A DNA stretch of 42,638 nucleotides from Flavobacteriales bacterium UBA974 (GCA_002292405.1 DBBW01000005.1:74145-116782), one strand, 5' to 3'. Shown: positions 27,557 through 36,661, counted from the stretch's first letter. Program-made: numbers and translations. The notes: generated by a model from the letters alone, not told the origin.

Positions 27557-28885
27557 CTATTCGCTTAGAACGTCCACTGTGACTGATCCAGTATAATTGT
27601 CACTTCTTATGTTTAAGATATACATTCCTGCGCTCACATTAAGATTGATTTTTTGACCTTGAGTCACGTTAAGGAATACGCCAACTTTTTTCCCAAGCTG
27701 GTCGAATGCCACAACGTCAGCAACGTCATCTCCTCCTTCCCAGGTAAGTGTAATATCACCGTAACAAGGGTTAGGGAAGAAATTAACGTCGAGCGCTTGT
27801 ATGTTGTTGATGCCATTAATATTTCCAGCAAATGCGTTAATGCAAAACGCGCCTTGCGCACTCCATTCCATACCATTACTTGTCCAATGGAAGCCATCTA
27901 ATCTGACATAGTAAGTGACCCCCTCTTGAGTGTCTAATCCAATCTCAGGCCAATACATCGTATTGTCTGTATCGACATCTTCACTACATCCCACAGGGAC
28001 TAATTCACCGCAGTCACCAGTATATATAGCCATTTGAGCATCAAATCCCCAGAAGTAAGCAAAAACATCATCACCACAGAATGTTGGGGTAATTGTATAT
28101 GAATTTCCATTTCCTGTGAACTTAAACCACACTGAACCGTCTTCCGTTGGTCCGTCCTCCCAGCACTCTATGCCAATGTTGTCTGCATTAGTGTCAGGCA
28201 TGATGTTGCTCCCAAGCAAGGTGTTATCAAAAGGTCCAGCTTGACTTGGATTGTCTTCAGTAGCAGAGAGGAAATCATCCAATATGAGCGCATCGGTACA
28301 TGTATTGTGATCTGTCAGAGGATTCAATTTTATAGACGAAAGACAGAATGCGCCATCTGGTGTGTTACCATCGTTGTAATTAAATCCATCTATCATAAGC
28401 CAATAGTCAGCACCCACTTCAGTTTTGAAATTAAGAAATGAATAAAACCAGCCCCAATCTCCACTCCAGAATCCCATAAGTTCATCATTTGCACCAACAA
28501 AAGTAAGGTCATCACAAGCGCCATGATAAAGCGCCATTTGTGTGTCATTGGCAGAAAAAGAAGTGTTACAACTTAACGTCTTAAGTTGATACGTGCCACC
28601 ATCACCAGTGAAGTGAAACCATACAGTTTGATCCACACTCTGTTGAGTCCCATTGGGATCAGAATCAAACCAATTTCCAATTAAATCGTCCGACAATCCA
28701 TCTTCAGCAGTAGCATCAACATTTGTAAATGGACCAACTTCATTCAGAACGCCCATGTCATTTCCAATTAATTCAGAGATATCCAATGCCCCAGAACAAA
28801 GATCATTGTCGGGTTGAGCATATGCCTGAATGCTAGTAAATAATAGGTAAAGAGATAGAATAGTTAAGTATTTGAATTTAAACAT
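27557..28885 (-). CDS. T9SS-secreted protein with duplicated beta-sandwich domain
   Basis: 442 residues. Signal peptide MFKFKYLTILSLYLLFTSIQAYAQ. Two related domains (about 27-190 and 192-350), each with a DNxLCSGALDIS/HNTCTDALIL start, DQTVWFHFTGDGGTY/DGSVWFKFTGNGNSY, AxYxGACDDL/AIYTGDCGEL and YWLMIDGF/YYVRLDGF. A T9SS type A sorting domain closes it (VNFFPNPCYGDITL ... GMYILNIRSD). These repeats resemble pre-peptidase C-terminal-like carbohydrate- or protein-binding modules. No catalytic domain. The ligand is unknown. Confidence 0.8.
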   Translation of the reverse strand: MFKFKYLTILSLYLLFTSIQAYAQPDNDLCSGALDISELIGNDMGVLNEVGPFTNVDATAEDGLSDDLIGNWFDSDPNGTQQSVDQTVWFHFTGDGGTYQLKTLSCNTSFSANDTQMALYHGACDDLTFVGANDELMGFWSGDWGWFYSFLNFKTEVGADYWLMIDGFNYNDGNTPDGAFCLSSIKLNPLTDHNTCTDALILDDFLSATEDNPSQAGPFDNTLLGSNIMPDTNADNIGIECWEDGPTEDGSVWFKFTGNGNSYTITPTFCGDDVFAYFWGFDAQMAIYTGDCGELVPVGCSEDVDTDNTMYWPEIGLDTQEGVTYYVRLDGFHWTSNGMEWSAQGAFCINAFAGNINGINNIQALDVNFFPNPCYGDITLTWEGGDDVADVVAFDQLGKKVGVFLNVTQGQKINLNVSAGMYILNIRSDNYTGSVTVDVLSE

Positions 28886-29006
28886 TTATATTTAATGAGC
28901 TGTAATATTAACAACAACAAGAGGTGTTGTTTTGTATAGTATTTTGATTTATAAAGTATTCATTGTTTATTTATTATATTTATCCATTAAATACAATAAT
29001 ATTCAT

Positions 29007-29306
29007 ATGAAAACATTTTATACTTTACTTATCTCTGTCCTTTTTATTCTGTCTTCTTGTATGACAACTTCTACGACTGTTGGTGATTACAAGGAAGACT
29101 CAGGCAAACAATACACATATGCAAAAGGCAAACAATTTTGGATCGGTTTTGGCTTATTTCCTATTGGCAGAACAGATGTGCAAACACCTACGGACGGTTC
29201 ATGTGAAGTGATATCGAAGTTTACTTTTGGAGATTTCCTTATTTCCGGAATCACTGGGGGTATAGTTTCTTCAAGAACAATTATTGTCAAGGATAAGGAA
29301 AATTAA
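29007..29306 (+). CDS. Small lipoprotein, Bor-like
   Basis: About 99 residues from ATG 29007 (the frame is open from 28932, but the signal begins here). Lipoprotein signal MKTFYTLLISVLFILSSC. The short mature part (QFWIGFGLFPIGRTDV, GSCEVISKFTFGDFLISGIT, GGIVSSRTIIV) has the pattern of Bor-type lipoproteins: a hydrophobic first strand, a Cys near the middle and a glycine-rich hydrophobic end. The assignment is by pattern only. The next gene starts five bases after its stop, so the two are probably co-transcribed. Confidence 0.6.
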   Translation: MKTFYTLLISVLFILSSCMTTSTTVGDYKEDSGKQYTYAKGKQFWIGFGLFPIGRTDVQTPTDGSCEVISKFTFGDFLISGITGGIVSSRTIIVKDKEN

Positions 29307-29311
29307 AAATC

Positions 29312-30112
29312 ATGTATATAAAAAAAATCTACATCCTGTTTTTCTTTGCTACGTTGTCACTTTCAGCGGCAGCCCAAACACCTCTTACTCAAGCTGTAGA
29401 TTTTACAGTTACATTTACTAATGGAGAAGAGTTTAACCTTTTCGATGAGTTGGCATCTGGCTCATACGTGTGTGTTGATTTCTTCTTTACTACATGTGGT
29501 CCATGTCAATCTAACCAAGGTTATTATTCTGAAGCATATATGAATTTTGGATGTAATCAAGCGGACATCTTTTTCCTTTCTCTAGAATCAACAGTAGGCG
29601 ATGCTGAAACTATAGTGTATGAAGAAACATTTGGAGGGCCAAATCACCCCCCTGCTGCATCTGGAACTGAGGGTGGCGGAATTGCTGCTACTAGTGCTTA
29701 CAGTGTAGGTGCCTTTCCTACTTTTATTCTTATTGCACCCGATGGCACAATACTCGAGCAAGATATGTGGCCTCTAAATGGAACCACTGATACTTTCACC
29801 TCTTATTTCGGGAGTCACGGTCTTAATCTCACTCCTTGCAATACTGATGTAGATGATGTAGAAGTAGCTTTGGATTCTGAAATTACACTTTACCCTAACC
29901 CTACGAATGATCAGCTAAATGTAAATCTAGTTGGCTTTGAAGGTCAAGTAAATATATTTGTGTATAACCTATTGGGAGAGGCAGTAACTCATCTTTCAAC
30001 GGCTGGCAATTCAGCCAGAATAAACGTAGATGAGTTTACTACTGGAACATATATTATTCACGTTTTGGATTCTAATAAATCTACACAGAGAAAATTTTCT
30101 GTACTACACTAG
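29312..30112 (+). CDS. T9SS-secreted thioredoxin-like protein
   Basis: 266 residues. Signal peptide MYIKKIYILFFFATLSLSAAAQ, a thioredoxin fold with the active site TTCGPC (Cys62, Cys65) and cis-Pro region VGAFPTFILIAPDG, then a T9SS type A sorting domain from about residue 190 (ITLYPNPTNDQLNVNL ... TTGTYIIHVLD). A redox-active domain carrying a sorting tail would work outside the cell, unlike usual TlpA. Follows the small lipoprotein by five bases. Confidence 0.85.
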   Translation: MYIKKIYILFFFATLSLSAAAQTPLTQAVDFTVTFTNGEEFNLFDELASGSYVCVDFFFTTCGPCQSNQGYYSEAYMNFGCNQADIFFLSLESTVGDAETIVYEETFGGPNHPPAASGTEGGGIAATSAYSVGAFPTFILIAPDGTILEQDMWPLNGTTDTFTSYFGSHGLNLTPCNTDVDDVEVALDSEITLYPNPTNDQLNVNLVGFEGQVNIFVYNLLGEAVTHLSTAGNSARINVDEFTTGTYIIHVLDSNKSTQRKFSVLH

Positions 30113-30124
30113 TTTAGAAATCAA

Positions 30125-30153
30125 AATAAAGGCGATTTAGGAATCGTTTTATT
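30125..30153 (+). terminator. Probable terminator
   Basis: A hairpin with arms AATAAAGGCGATT and AATCGTTTTATT (one bulged base) around TAGG, 12 bases after the stop of the secreted thioredoxin gene. The T-run is part of the 3' arm. Confidence 0.55.
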
Positions 30154-30216
30154 TAATTCTGTAGGGATAGTTACAAATATCTCTAGGCTGATAAAACAAC
30201 TACTTATTATAAACCC

Positions 30217-30243
30217 TTGTATGTCTTTCATGGATTAAATTTG
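30217..30243 (+). promoter_or_regulatory. Bacteroidota promoter for the YdjM-type gene
   Basis: TTG at 30217-30219, a 16-base spacer, then an exact TAAATTTG (30236-30243), 19 bases before the ATG at 30263. The most complete two-element promoter seen in the window. Confidence 0.6.
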
Positions 30244-30262
30244 CACCCTCAAATTTTAATTT

Positions 30263-31282
30263 ATGGATTCATTATCTCAATTGGTTCTTGGAGCTGCAGT
30301 AGGAGAAGCCTTATTAGGAAAAAAGCTTGGAAATAGAGCCATACTTTGGGGTGCCATTGGTGGGACGATTCCAGATTTGGATGTTCTCTCAGGCCTTTTT
30401 TTATCGGAGCTAGGTGAGCTTACCTTCCACAGAGGGATTTCTCATTCACTGTTATTCTCAGTTCTGTTTGCGCTTTTATTGGGATGGCTGATTCATAGAT
30501 TTAACAAAACAACTTCACTAGTGACTCGAAAGGAGTGGCAGATCATGTTGTTCTTTGCATTTTTTACCCATGTTATTTTAGACTGTTTCACAGTCTATGG
30601 CACTCAGGTTTTTGCGCCATTTTCAAGCTATAGAGTGAGTTGGGGATCAATTGCTGTAGTAGACCCATTATATACCATTCCATTACTTCTGAGCCTTGTA
30701 ATAACTGGGTTTATAATAAGAACAAAGAGAACGAGGAGAATTGTGAATTATCTTGGTTTGGCACTAAGTACTCTGTATTTGTTGTTTACGGTATACAACA
30801 AAGCGAGAGTTCATAACATTTTTGAGCATGAATTGAAAGCTCAAAACATTGAGGTGACAAGAATGATGACCTCACCTACAATTTTCAACAATATACTTTG
30901 GTCGTTTACTGCAGAAGCAAATGATGCATATTATGTGGGACTTTATTCTTTCTACGACACAGTTCCGGTGAAGTTTTCGAAAATAGAGAAGCAGCATACA
31001 TTGATTCAGAACATTGACTCGGACCCAACAATTACCTCGTTACGATGGTTTAGCAATAATTATTTTTGTATAGATATTGTGGATGGTAATTTGTTATTCA
31101 ATGACCTTAGATTTGGTGCATACTTTGATAAAGAAGGGAATAACACAGATTATATCTTTAGTTTCCTTCTTGAGGAAAAAGATGGAAAGTATGAATTGAT
31201 AGAGACTATCATCGGACCACCTAAAGATCAAGAAGAAGAATACATCGATAATTTTCTCGCTCGTATTTGGGGCATAAATTGA
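30263..31282 (+). CDS. YdjM/YbcI-type membrane-bound metal-dependent hydrolase
   Basis: 339 residues. The N-terminal half has four to five helices with the family's His/Asp residues: MDSLSQLVLGAAVGEALLG, GTIPDLDVL, FHRGISHSLLFSVLFALLLG, FFTHVILDCFTVYGTQ. These belong to the YdjM family (DUF457), whose founding member is LexA-regulated in E. coli; activity is only inferred from the zinc-like residues. The C-terminal 140 residues form a soluble domain (AEANDAYYVGLYSFYD). Its own promoter is visible. Confidence 0.82.
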   Translation: MDSLSQLVLGAAVGEALLGKKLGNRAILWGAIGGTIPDLDVLSGLFLSELGELTFHRGISHSLLFSVLFALLLGWLIHRFNKTTSLVTRKEWQIMLFFAFFTHVILDCFTVYGTQVFAPFSSYRVSWGSIAVVDPLYTIPLLLSLVITGFIIRTKRTRRIVNYLGLALSTLYLLFTVYNKARVHNIFEHELKAQNIEVTRMMTSPTIFNNILWSFTAEANDAYYVGLYSFYDTVPVKFSKIEKQHTLIQNIDSDPTITSLRWFSNNYFCIDIVDGNLLFNDLRFGAYFDKEGNNTDYIFSFLLEEKDGKYELIETIIGPPKDQEEEYIDNFLARIWGIN

Positions 31283-31323
31283 CAATCGTTAAGGGAAAAA
31301 TATCAAATATGGCTATTTGAGAT

Positions 31324-32289
31324 TTACAACGCTATGCGTGCTCCATATTGAGCTACTTTAAAACCGGCATCCTCAATTTTCGCTTTAACGCGAGAATCTT
31401 TCTTTAGAACTGGATTTGTATGATTGAAGTGAATAAAATGTACCTTTTCTTTTTCACGATCAGAGATCTCTGACAAGAGCTCTAGAGTTTCAATAATAAA
31501 CGGATGCGGTATTTGGCTTATATCTCGGTGATTAATTTCAACCCCGTCGTAAAAAGTGCCATCTATAAAAGCATAGTCAACTGTAGAAATCACATTTTCT
31601 AAATCCAGATTCCACTTCGACCATTTGTCAATATCGGGGATGAAAAGGGCGGATTTATTTGGCCCCTGAATCTGATAGCCCACAGTTTCAGAAAACTCGT
31701 CCCTGTGAGGAACTTCAATAGGGGTTACGATTAAATGATGACTTAATTCAACAGCTTGGTTGTGATTTAAATTAATCACAGAGATGTTGCTGTTCTCAAC
31801 GAGTAAGCTCCACGGCCCATTTTTGTATAAAAACTCTTTCATCCTGGGCATAGCAAATACTGAAATCTCAGAAGCATTCATCGCTTCTTTTCCGAAATAC
31901 ATCAGCCCTGAATAATGACCTATGTGTGCATGAGTAAGAAATACTCCCTGGGGGATTTCTTCAGCCTCCCACGAAGTACAGGACTTTAAATACTTGAGTT
32001 GTGAAGGCATATCAGGGGTGGCCTCAAATAAATAGGATTTCTGATATTTATGATCAAGTACTCCCAGAGAGACAACTTTTCTATCAGTAACAGGTCTCAA
32101 AAAAATATTTCGACAACAGTCTTTCATACAGGCTATATGGGGTGATCCAGCGTCTTGTATCGTTCCTAAAATAATCAACTCAACTTCCACATCTTTTGAC
32201 TCCATCCTTTCGCAGGATTGAAGATAAAATCCAAGGGCAATCACAACAACTAAAATACAAAAAATGGGTGGGAGTTTTCTATTTTTCAT
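31324..32289 (-). CDS. MBL-fold metallohydrolase lipoprotein, PqqB-like
   Basis: 321 residues with a lipoprotein-like signal (MKNRKLPPIFCILVVVIALG, lipobox LQSC). The metallo-beta-lactamase fold is related to PqqB: ILGTIQDAGSPHIAC, FLTHAHIGHYSGLMYFG, PIEVPHRDEFSETVGYQI, FIPDIDKWSKW, FIDGTFYD, HFIHFNHTNPVL. The usual HxHxDH is HAHIGH here, with Gly for the metal-binding Asp, as in PqqB-type relatives with changed metal sites. The substrate is unknown; there is no PQQ operon nearby. Divergent from the kinase fusion. Confidence 0.8.
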   Translation of the reverse strand: MKNRKLPPIFCILVVVIALGFYLQSCERMESKDVEVELIILGTIQDAGSPHIACMKDCCRNIFLRPVTDRKVVSLGVLDHKYQKSYLFEATPDMPSQLKYLKSCTSWEAEEIPQGVFLTHAHIGHYSGLMYFGKEAMNASEISVFAMPRMKEFLYKNGPWSLLVENSNISVINLNHNQAVELSHHLIVTPIEVPHRDEFSETVGYQIQGPNKSALFIPDIDKWSKWNLDLENVISTVDYAFIDGTFYDGVEINHRDISQIPHPFIIETLELLSEISDREKEKVHFIHFNHTNPVLKKDSRVKAKIEDAGFKVAQYGARIAL

Positions 32290-32343
32290 GTTATTATGGA
32301 CAGGTTCGAAAATTACTGAATCTTCAGTCGATATTTGTGCTCA

Positions 32344-34254
32344 ATGGATTCTTTTGTAAATAGAAAATTTACTGTTTCAGCCCCAGGCAGAGTTTGCCTC
32401 TATGGCGAGCATCAGGATTACTTAGGGATGCCTTCAGTTGTTATGGCTGTTAACCTAAGGTGTAAGATACATATTGAAGAGAGAGGGGATAGAATAGTTG
32501 TTTGGTCGAGTCCAAAACTAGGTGAAGATTTTTCCGGAAAATTTGATTTAGATAACCTTGAAACGAGTGAAATATCGGGCGTTCAAAATCATTTTCTATC
32601 ATCTTTGATTCTTGCAAAAAGAGAGGGTAGGCTTCCTAAATATGGGTGGAATGCGACAATTGAGAGTGATGTCCCAGTCCAAGCTGGGTGTAGCAGTTCT
32701 TCTGCTCTTTTAGTTGCTTGGATTGCTGCTATGCAAAGGCTTTCAGGAAACATAACGACAGAAATAAAATTGGCAGACCAAGCTTTCCAGGCAGAGGTGG
32801 GTTATTACGATGCTCCTGGAGGGAATATGGATCACATAGCCTGTTCGGTTGGTGGTGCATTGAGGGTAGATCCAAACGAAAAGGATGGATATATAAAGCT
32901 TGGTAACTCATCCTTCGATTTGGTGCTAGGAGATTCTAATGCTCCTAAGGATACAATTGGAATTCTTTCAAGGTGCAAATTCGATCGATTGGATATTCTC
33001 AATAAAAATGGTGGTGTTTGGGATGAAATTGATTTACAAAAATTAAATAAAGTTGATTTACCTCTTGTTGAAGGGACTATTAGGAATAGAGACATAGAGA
33101 GGATGGCGACAGCTAAATTGTTGACGGAACATCAATCAGTTGAGGAGTTGGGAGCACTTATGAATGAACATCATGGAATTCTTCGAGATGTATTGAAAAT
33201 AAGCACAATTAAGATTGAAAGAATGTGTGATGCTGCAGTAAATGCTGGCGCGGTAGGTGCAAAGATATTTGGTTCAGGAGGAGGAGGATGTATGATTGCG
33301 ATGGTTCCGAAAAGCAATGGCAAATCAGACTTATCACTACTTGCACAAATTCAATCTTCAATAGAGCGCATAAATGGATCAATTGCTTACCACGTGAAAT
33401 CTGAACCTGGTGTTGATTGGGGTTTAAATACCGATGTAAAGAACCCTGTTGTAATTCTAGCTGCAGGAGCTTCTAGTAGGATGAAAAGTGTAGAGGGTGT
33501 TAGTGAAGTTATCGCAAAAGAAGTCACATCAAGGCCTAAAGCTATGCTCAGGGTTGGCGATGGAGAGATCCCTTTTTTAGAACTTCTTTTAAAGAGAATT
33601 AAGAAGGAGGAAAGCAATTGTGTAATTGTTGTTATTGGGGAAAAAGATCACATCACTGAGAAGTATTTTTCATCGAACCACATAGAAGGTTTGGAAATAA
33701 GATATGTAGTCCAAACAATTCCTCAGGACAGAAATAAGCCCTTAGGAACTGCAGATGCAGTAGAGAGGGCTCTATTGTCAAATACAGATTTATCGAATCA
33801 TTCCATTGTCGTTTGTAACGGTGACAATATGCCACCTGAAGAATCATTTAGTGAGATTTTTAAATTTAATTGTGCGATGCTTGCCTATGACTCTTCAAAA
33901 CTGGGTTTACCTGAGGACAGGGTGTCGGTGTTTGCAGTCGCAGATATTGATTCAGAAGGATATTTGAAGCAAATTATTGAGAAACCCCCTAAAGAAACCC
34001 TCCCGAATTTTATTCAGTCAGATGGAACTCTAAGAGTAAGTATGAATATGTTTAAAATGTCTTTCTCTGATTTTATCATTTCAGTGAAGGACTGCCCATT
34101 GGACGATGTGAGAAATGAAAAGGAACTTCCGACAGCAGTTGATAGATGGCTTAGGGAGAACCCCAAAGAAATGAGGGCAATACCTTTCGGAGGAGAATTC
34201 TTAGACCTTACTCACCCCACTGATTTTGAGTTTGTTATAAAAAAACTACAATAA
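32344..34254 (+). CDS. Fused GHMP sugar kinase and sugar-1-phosphate nucleotidyltransferase
   Basis: 636 residues with two enzymes in one chain. Residues about 5-345 are a galactokinase-like GHMP kinase: substrate loop GRVCLYGEHQDYLG, ATP loop PVQAGCSSSSAL (111-122), motif 3 KIFGSGGGGCM (from 307). From 369 a nucleotidyltransferase follows: VVILAAGASSRM, Lys in RPKAMLRV, metal-binding Asp494 in CNGDN, then IIEKPPKE. The kinase would form a sugar 1-phosphate (site suggests a galactose-like or other hexose) and the second domain an NDP-sugar. The order is opposite to that of the fucose salvage enzyme FKP. ATG 32344 is preferred over TTG 32335; a near-consensus GATATTTG ends six bases before it. 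Confidence 0.82.
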   Translation: MDSFVNRKFTVSAPGRVCLYGEHQDYLGMPSVVMAVNLRCKIHIEERGDRIVVWSSPKLGEDFSGKFDLDNLETSEISGVQNHFLSSLILAKREGRLPKYGWNATIESDVPVQAGCSSSSALLVAWIAAMQRLSGNITTEIKLADQAFQAEVGYYDAPGGNMDHIACSVGGALRVDPNEKDGYIKLGNSSFDLVLGDSNAPKDTIGILSRCKFDRLDILNKNGGVWDEIDLQKLNKVDLPLVEGTIRNRDIERMATAKLLTEHQSVEELGALMNEHHGILRDVLKISTIKIERMCDAAVNAGAVGAKIFGSGGGGCMIAMVPKSNGKSDLSLLAQIQSSIERINGSIAYHVKSEPGVDWGLNTDVKNPVVILAAGASSRMKSVEGVSEVIAKEVTSRPKAMLRVGDGEIPFLELLLKRIKKEESNCVIVVIGEKDHITEKYFSSNHIEGLEIRYVVQTIPQDRNKPLGTADAVERALLSNTDLSNHSIVVCNGDNMPPEESFSEIFKFNCAMLAYDSSKLGLPEDRVSVFAVADIDSEGYLKQIIEKPPKETLPNFIQSDGTLRVSMNMFKMSFSDFIISVKDCPLDDVRNEKELPTAVDRWLRENPKEMRAIPFGGEFLDLTHPTDFEFVIKKLQ

Positions 34255-34424
34255 TTTTGACTGGAGTTTATTGTAAAAGTTACTACTCATCATGTGATTA
34301 TATAATTAATTTCGTAAATTGTAAATAATGTTAAAATTTAAATAAATTAATCTGTAACCATTTGTCAGTTGGTGTCGTGAAAGGGGTTATGAATTTCAAT
34401 TTATTTATATCATAAATTGTAATT

Positions 34425-35502
34425 ATGAGAATTATCTACAATAATTTAAAGAGTTTACTAACTCTTATATTATTTACATAAAGCTTGATAATTGCGGGTC
34501 AGCAGCCTGCATACATTATCATGGATGGTTGTACGGATCCCGCTGCTTGTAACTATGACCCAACATCGACAGACGACGACGACGACGACGACGACGATGA
34601 TGACGATGACGACGATGACGACGATTCTTGTGAATATGAAACTTGCATGGGATGTACCGATATATCTGCTTGTAATTTTGATGAAAATGCCACAATAGAT
34701 AGTGATTGTATATTTTCTGATCCACTATGTGGTTGTTATGAACTTAATTTTGCTGTTACAGACACTCTCTCTGGAAATGAAAACTCAGAAATTTTTGAAA
34801 ACACTGGGACAGGTACAATATCTATGGTTACCATAGATTTATACTTTGACAATTATCTCAATAATGGCAGTTGGGCTTCTGATATGGTGGTCCAAATAGG
34901 ATCTCCTGATGGCACTTGTTACGAATTTGGAGGTATTGGAATCCCCTCTAATGTCTGTGTAAATTCTGGTTTGGGAGCTGGTGTATACCCTTTTATCTGG
35001 ATAGGATCCACTACTGGTTTTTACTCAGCTAGTGTCGACTTATCATCATATAATATATCTGGTGATGGAGTTTGGACTTTAACAATTGTAAATGGATGGC
35101 CTGCATCTTCCGGAGCTGGATTTGACACTTCGATAAGTTTATCGGGGATATGTCCATATGAATATACTGAGCTGTTAGGATGCACGGATTTCACGGCCTG
35201 TAATTATGATCCTTCAGCAAATATTGAAGATGGATCTTGTTTTTACAGTTTTGATGCAATTGGAGTTTGTGGTGGAGACTGTACATCGGATTCTGACAAC
35301 GATGGGATTTGTGATTTAGAAATGTGCATAGAGGACCTAAATTCTGATGGTATTATTTCTGTTCAAGACATACTCATCTTACTAAGTGATTTCGGATGTG
35401 ATTCAATGTGCGAATATGATATTGATCAAGACGGATCTGTTTCGATAGCAGATTTATTACTGATGCTTTAGTCCTTTGGTGGCCTTTGTGAAATTCAATA
35501 AA
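34425..35502 (+). pseudogene. Cys-rich secreted protein with two in-frame stop codons
   Basis: From ATG 34425 a signal peptide (MRIIYNNLKSLLTLILFT) runs into TAA 34479-34481, then continues in frame with SLIIAGQQPAYII. The body is open to TAG 35469-35471; after that the frame goes on with SFGGLCEIQ to TAA at 35500-35502, completing the usual end of the domain (DLLLML-stop-SFGGLCE). The body (about 328 residues from TTG 34485) has three GCTDxxACNYD repeats, the first with an expanded run of 18 Asp, a proprotein-convertase P-like beta domain (SGDGVWTLTIVNGW), and two EF-hand-like loops (DLNSDGIISVQDIL, DIDQDGSVSIADLL). Probably a decaying T9SS-type cargo gene. Confidence 0.7.
34572..34625 (+). 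repeat. GAC/GAT trinucleotide microsatellite coding for 18 Asp
   Basis: Eighteen consecutive Asp codons, first GAC only, then mixed GAC/GAT, replacing the normal two to three Asp of the DDGSC part of a Cys-rich repeat. Prone to slipped-strand length change. Confidence 0.95.
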
Positions 35503-35541
35503 TCAAAAAGTTAATATCTTGTCAGTATTATAACTAAGATA

Positions 35542-36660
35542 ATGAGATATTTAGTTACGGCTTTGATTTTTTCATTTTCCTTGATGAGTGTACTCGGGCA
35601 GTCATCAGTTAGTTGTGACTCTTTGGCACAAATAGCATTACTCAACCCAGGACCTTATAGCGTTAGTAGTCTCGATGAATCAGACAACATACGCAACGGA
35701 CCAGACTATGCAGGTGCGCACATTTATTATCCATCCAATGCTAGCGGTCCACTAAGTAGTATAGTTTTAGTTCCCGGCTTTATGAATTTTGAATCAACAC
35801 TTCAAAATTGGGGACCTTTTTTAGCAGCTCACGGTATCGTAACTATGACTATTGGAACTAATTATTTAACCGATTCGCCTACACAACGAAAAGCAGCTTT
35901 ATTAGATGCCATTGTTACTTTAAAGGCAGAACAAATCAGAATTGGTTCGCCTCTATACTACTCTCTTGACATCAATAATTTTGCAGTAGGAGGTTTCTCG
36001 ATGGGCGGAGGTGGAGCACAATTAGCAGCAGTAAGTGATTCTACTATTAAGGCTGTCATTGCGCTAAACCCTTTTCTATCCAACGCTAGCGAAGCAGATC
36101 TAAACCACAACAGTCCCGTACTAATAACCTCTGGAGAACTCGATTTTATAGCCAGTCCAAATCTGCATGCCAACGTACATTATACCGTAACTCCAGACAG
36201 CACTCCAAAGCAACTATATGAAATTCAAAATGCCGGTCACGATCCTCTGATCGGACCGAATGGTGGCTATGGAGAAGTCGGAATGAAAGTGCTTAGCTGG
36301 CTACAAGCATTCTTGATTGACAACCATTGCTACTGTCCACCCATACTCACTGTACCTACTACAGCATCAGAGTTCACCCACAATATAGTTTGTGAAGACC
36401 TATTTGTTCAGGGATGTACAGACTCAACAGCCTGCAACTACAACCCAAACGCAACAATAGACGACGGAAGTTGTGAATCACAATCCTGTGCATGCCCAGG
36501 CGACCTCAACGGAGACTACGCTATTACAGTTGCTGATGTATTGTTAACTCTTTCTGAATTCGGGTGTATGTCGAATTGCACCGCCGATATAAATGGAGAT
36601 GGCTTTGTTAACGTAACCGACATCTTAGAATTGTTATCGATGTACGGCACTGTTTGTTAG
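35542..36660 (+). CDS. Putative secreted polyester hydrolase (PETase/cutinase-like)
   Basis: 372 residues. Signal peptide MRYLVTALIFSFSLMSVLGQ; alpha/beta-hydrolase at about 25-265. The nucleophile Ser153 lies in GGFSMGGGGAQ, with Asp201 (SGELDF) and His233 (NAGHDPL); spacings of 48 and 32 residues are close to those of IsPETase (46 and 31). Also like that family: VPGF (Phe80 at the oxyanion position, Tyr in IsPETase), NWGPFLAAHGIV, SPLYYSLD. The Trp before the nucleophile's Ser is Phe here. One Cys-rich repeat (GCTDSTACNYNPNATIDDGS) and two EF-hand-like loops close it. The N-terminal module and leader resemble those of genes 40958 and 41785. Confidence 0.82.
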   Translation: MRYLVTALIFSFSLMSVLGQSSVSCDSLAQIALLNPGPYSVSSLDESDNIRNGPDYAGAHIYYPSNASGPLSSIVLVPGFMNFESTLQNWGPFLAAHGIVTMTIGTNYLTDSPTQRKAALLDAIVTLKAEQIRIGSPLYYSLDINNFAVGGFSMGGGGAQLAAVSDSTIKAVIALNPFLSNASEADLNHNSPVLITSGELDFIASPNLHANVHYTVTPDSTPKQLYEIQNAGHDPLIGPNGGYGEVGMKVLSWLQAFLIDNHCYCPPILTVPTTASEFTHNIVCEDLFVQGCTDSTACNYNPNATIDDGSCESQSCACPGDLNGDYAITVADVLLTLSEFGCMSNCTADINGDGFVNVTDILELLSMYGTVC

Positions 36661-36661
36661 A

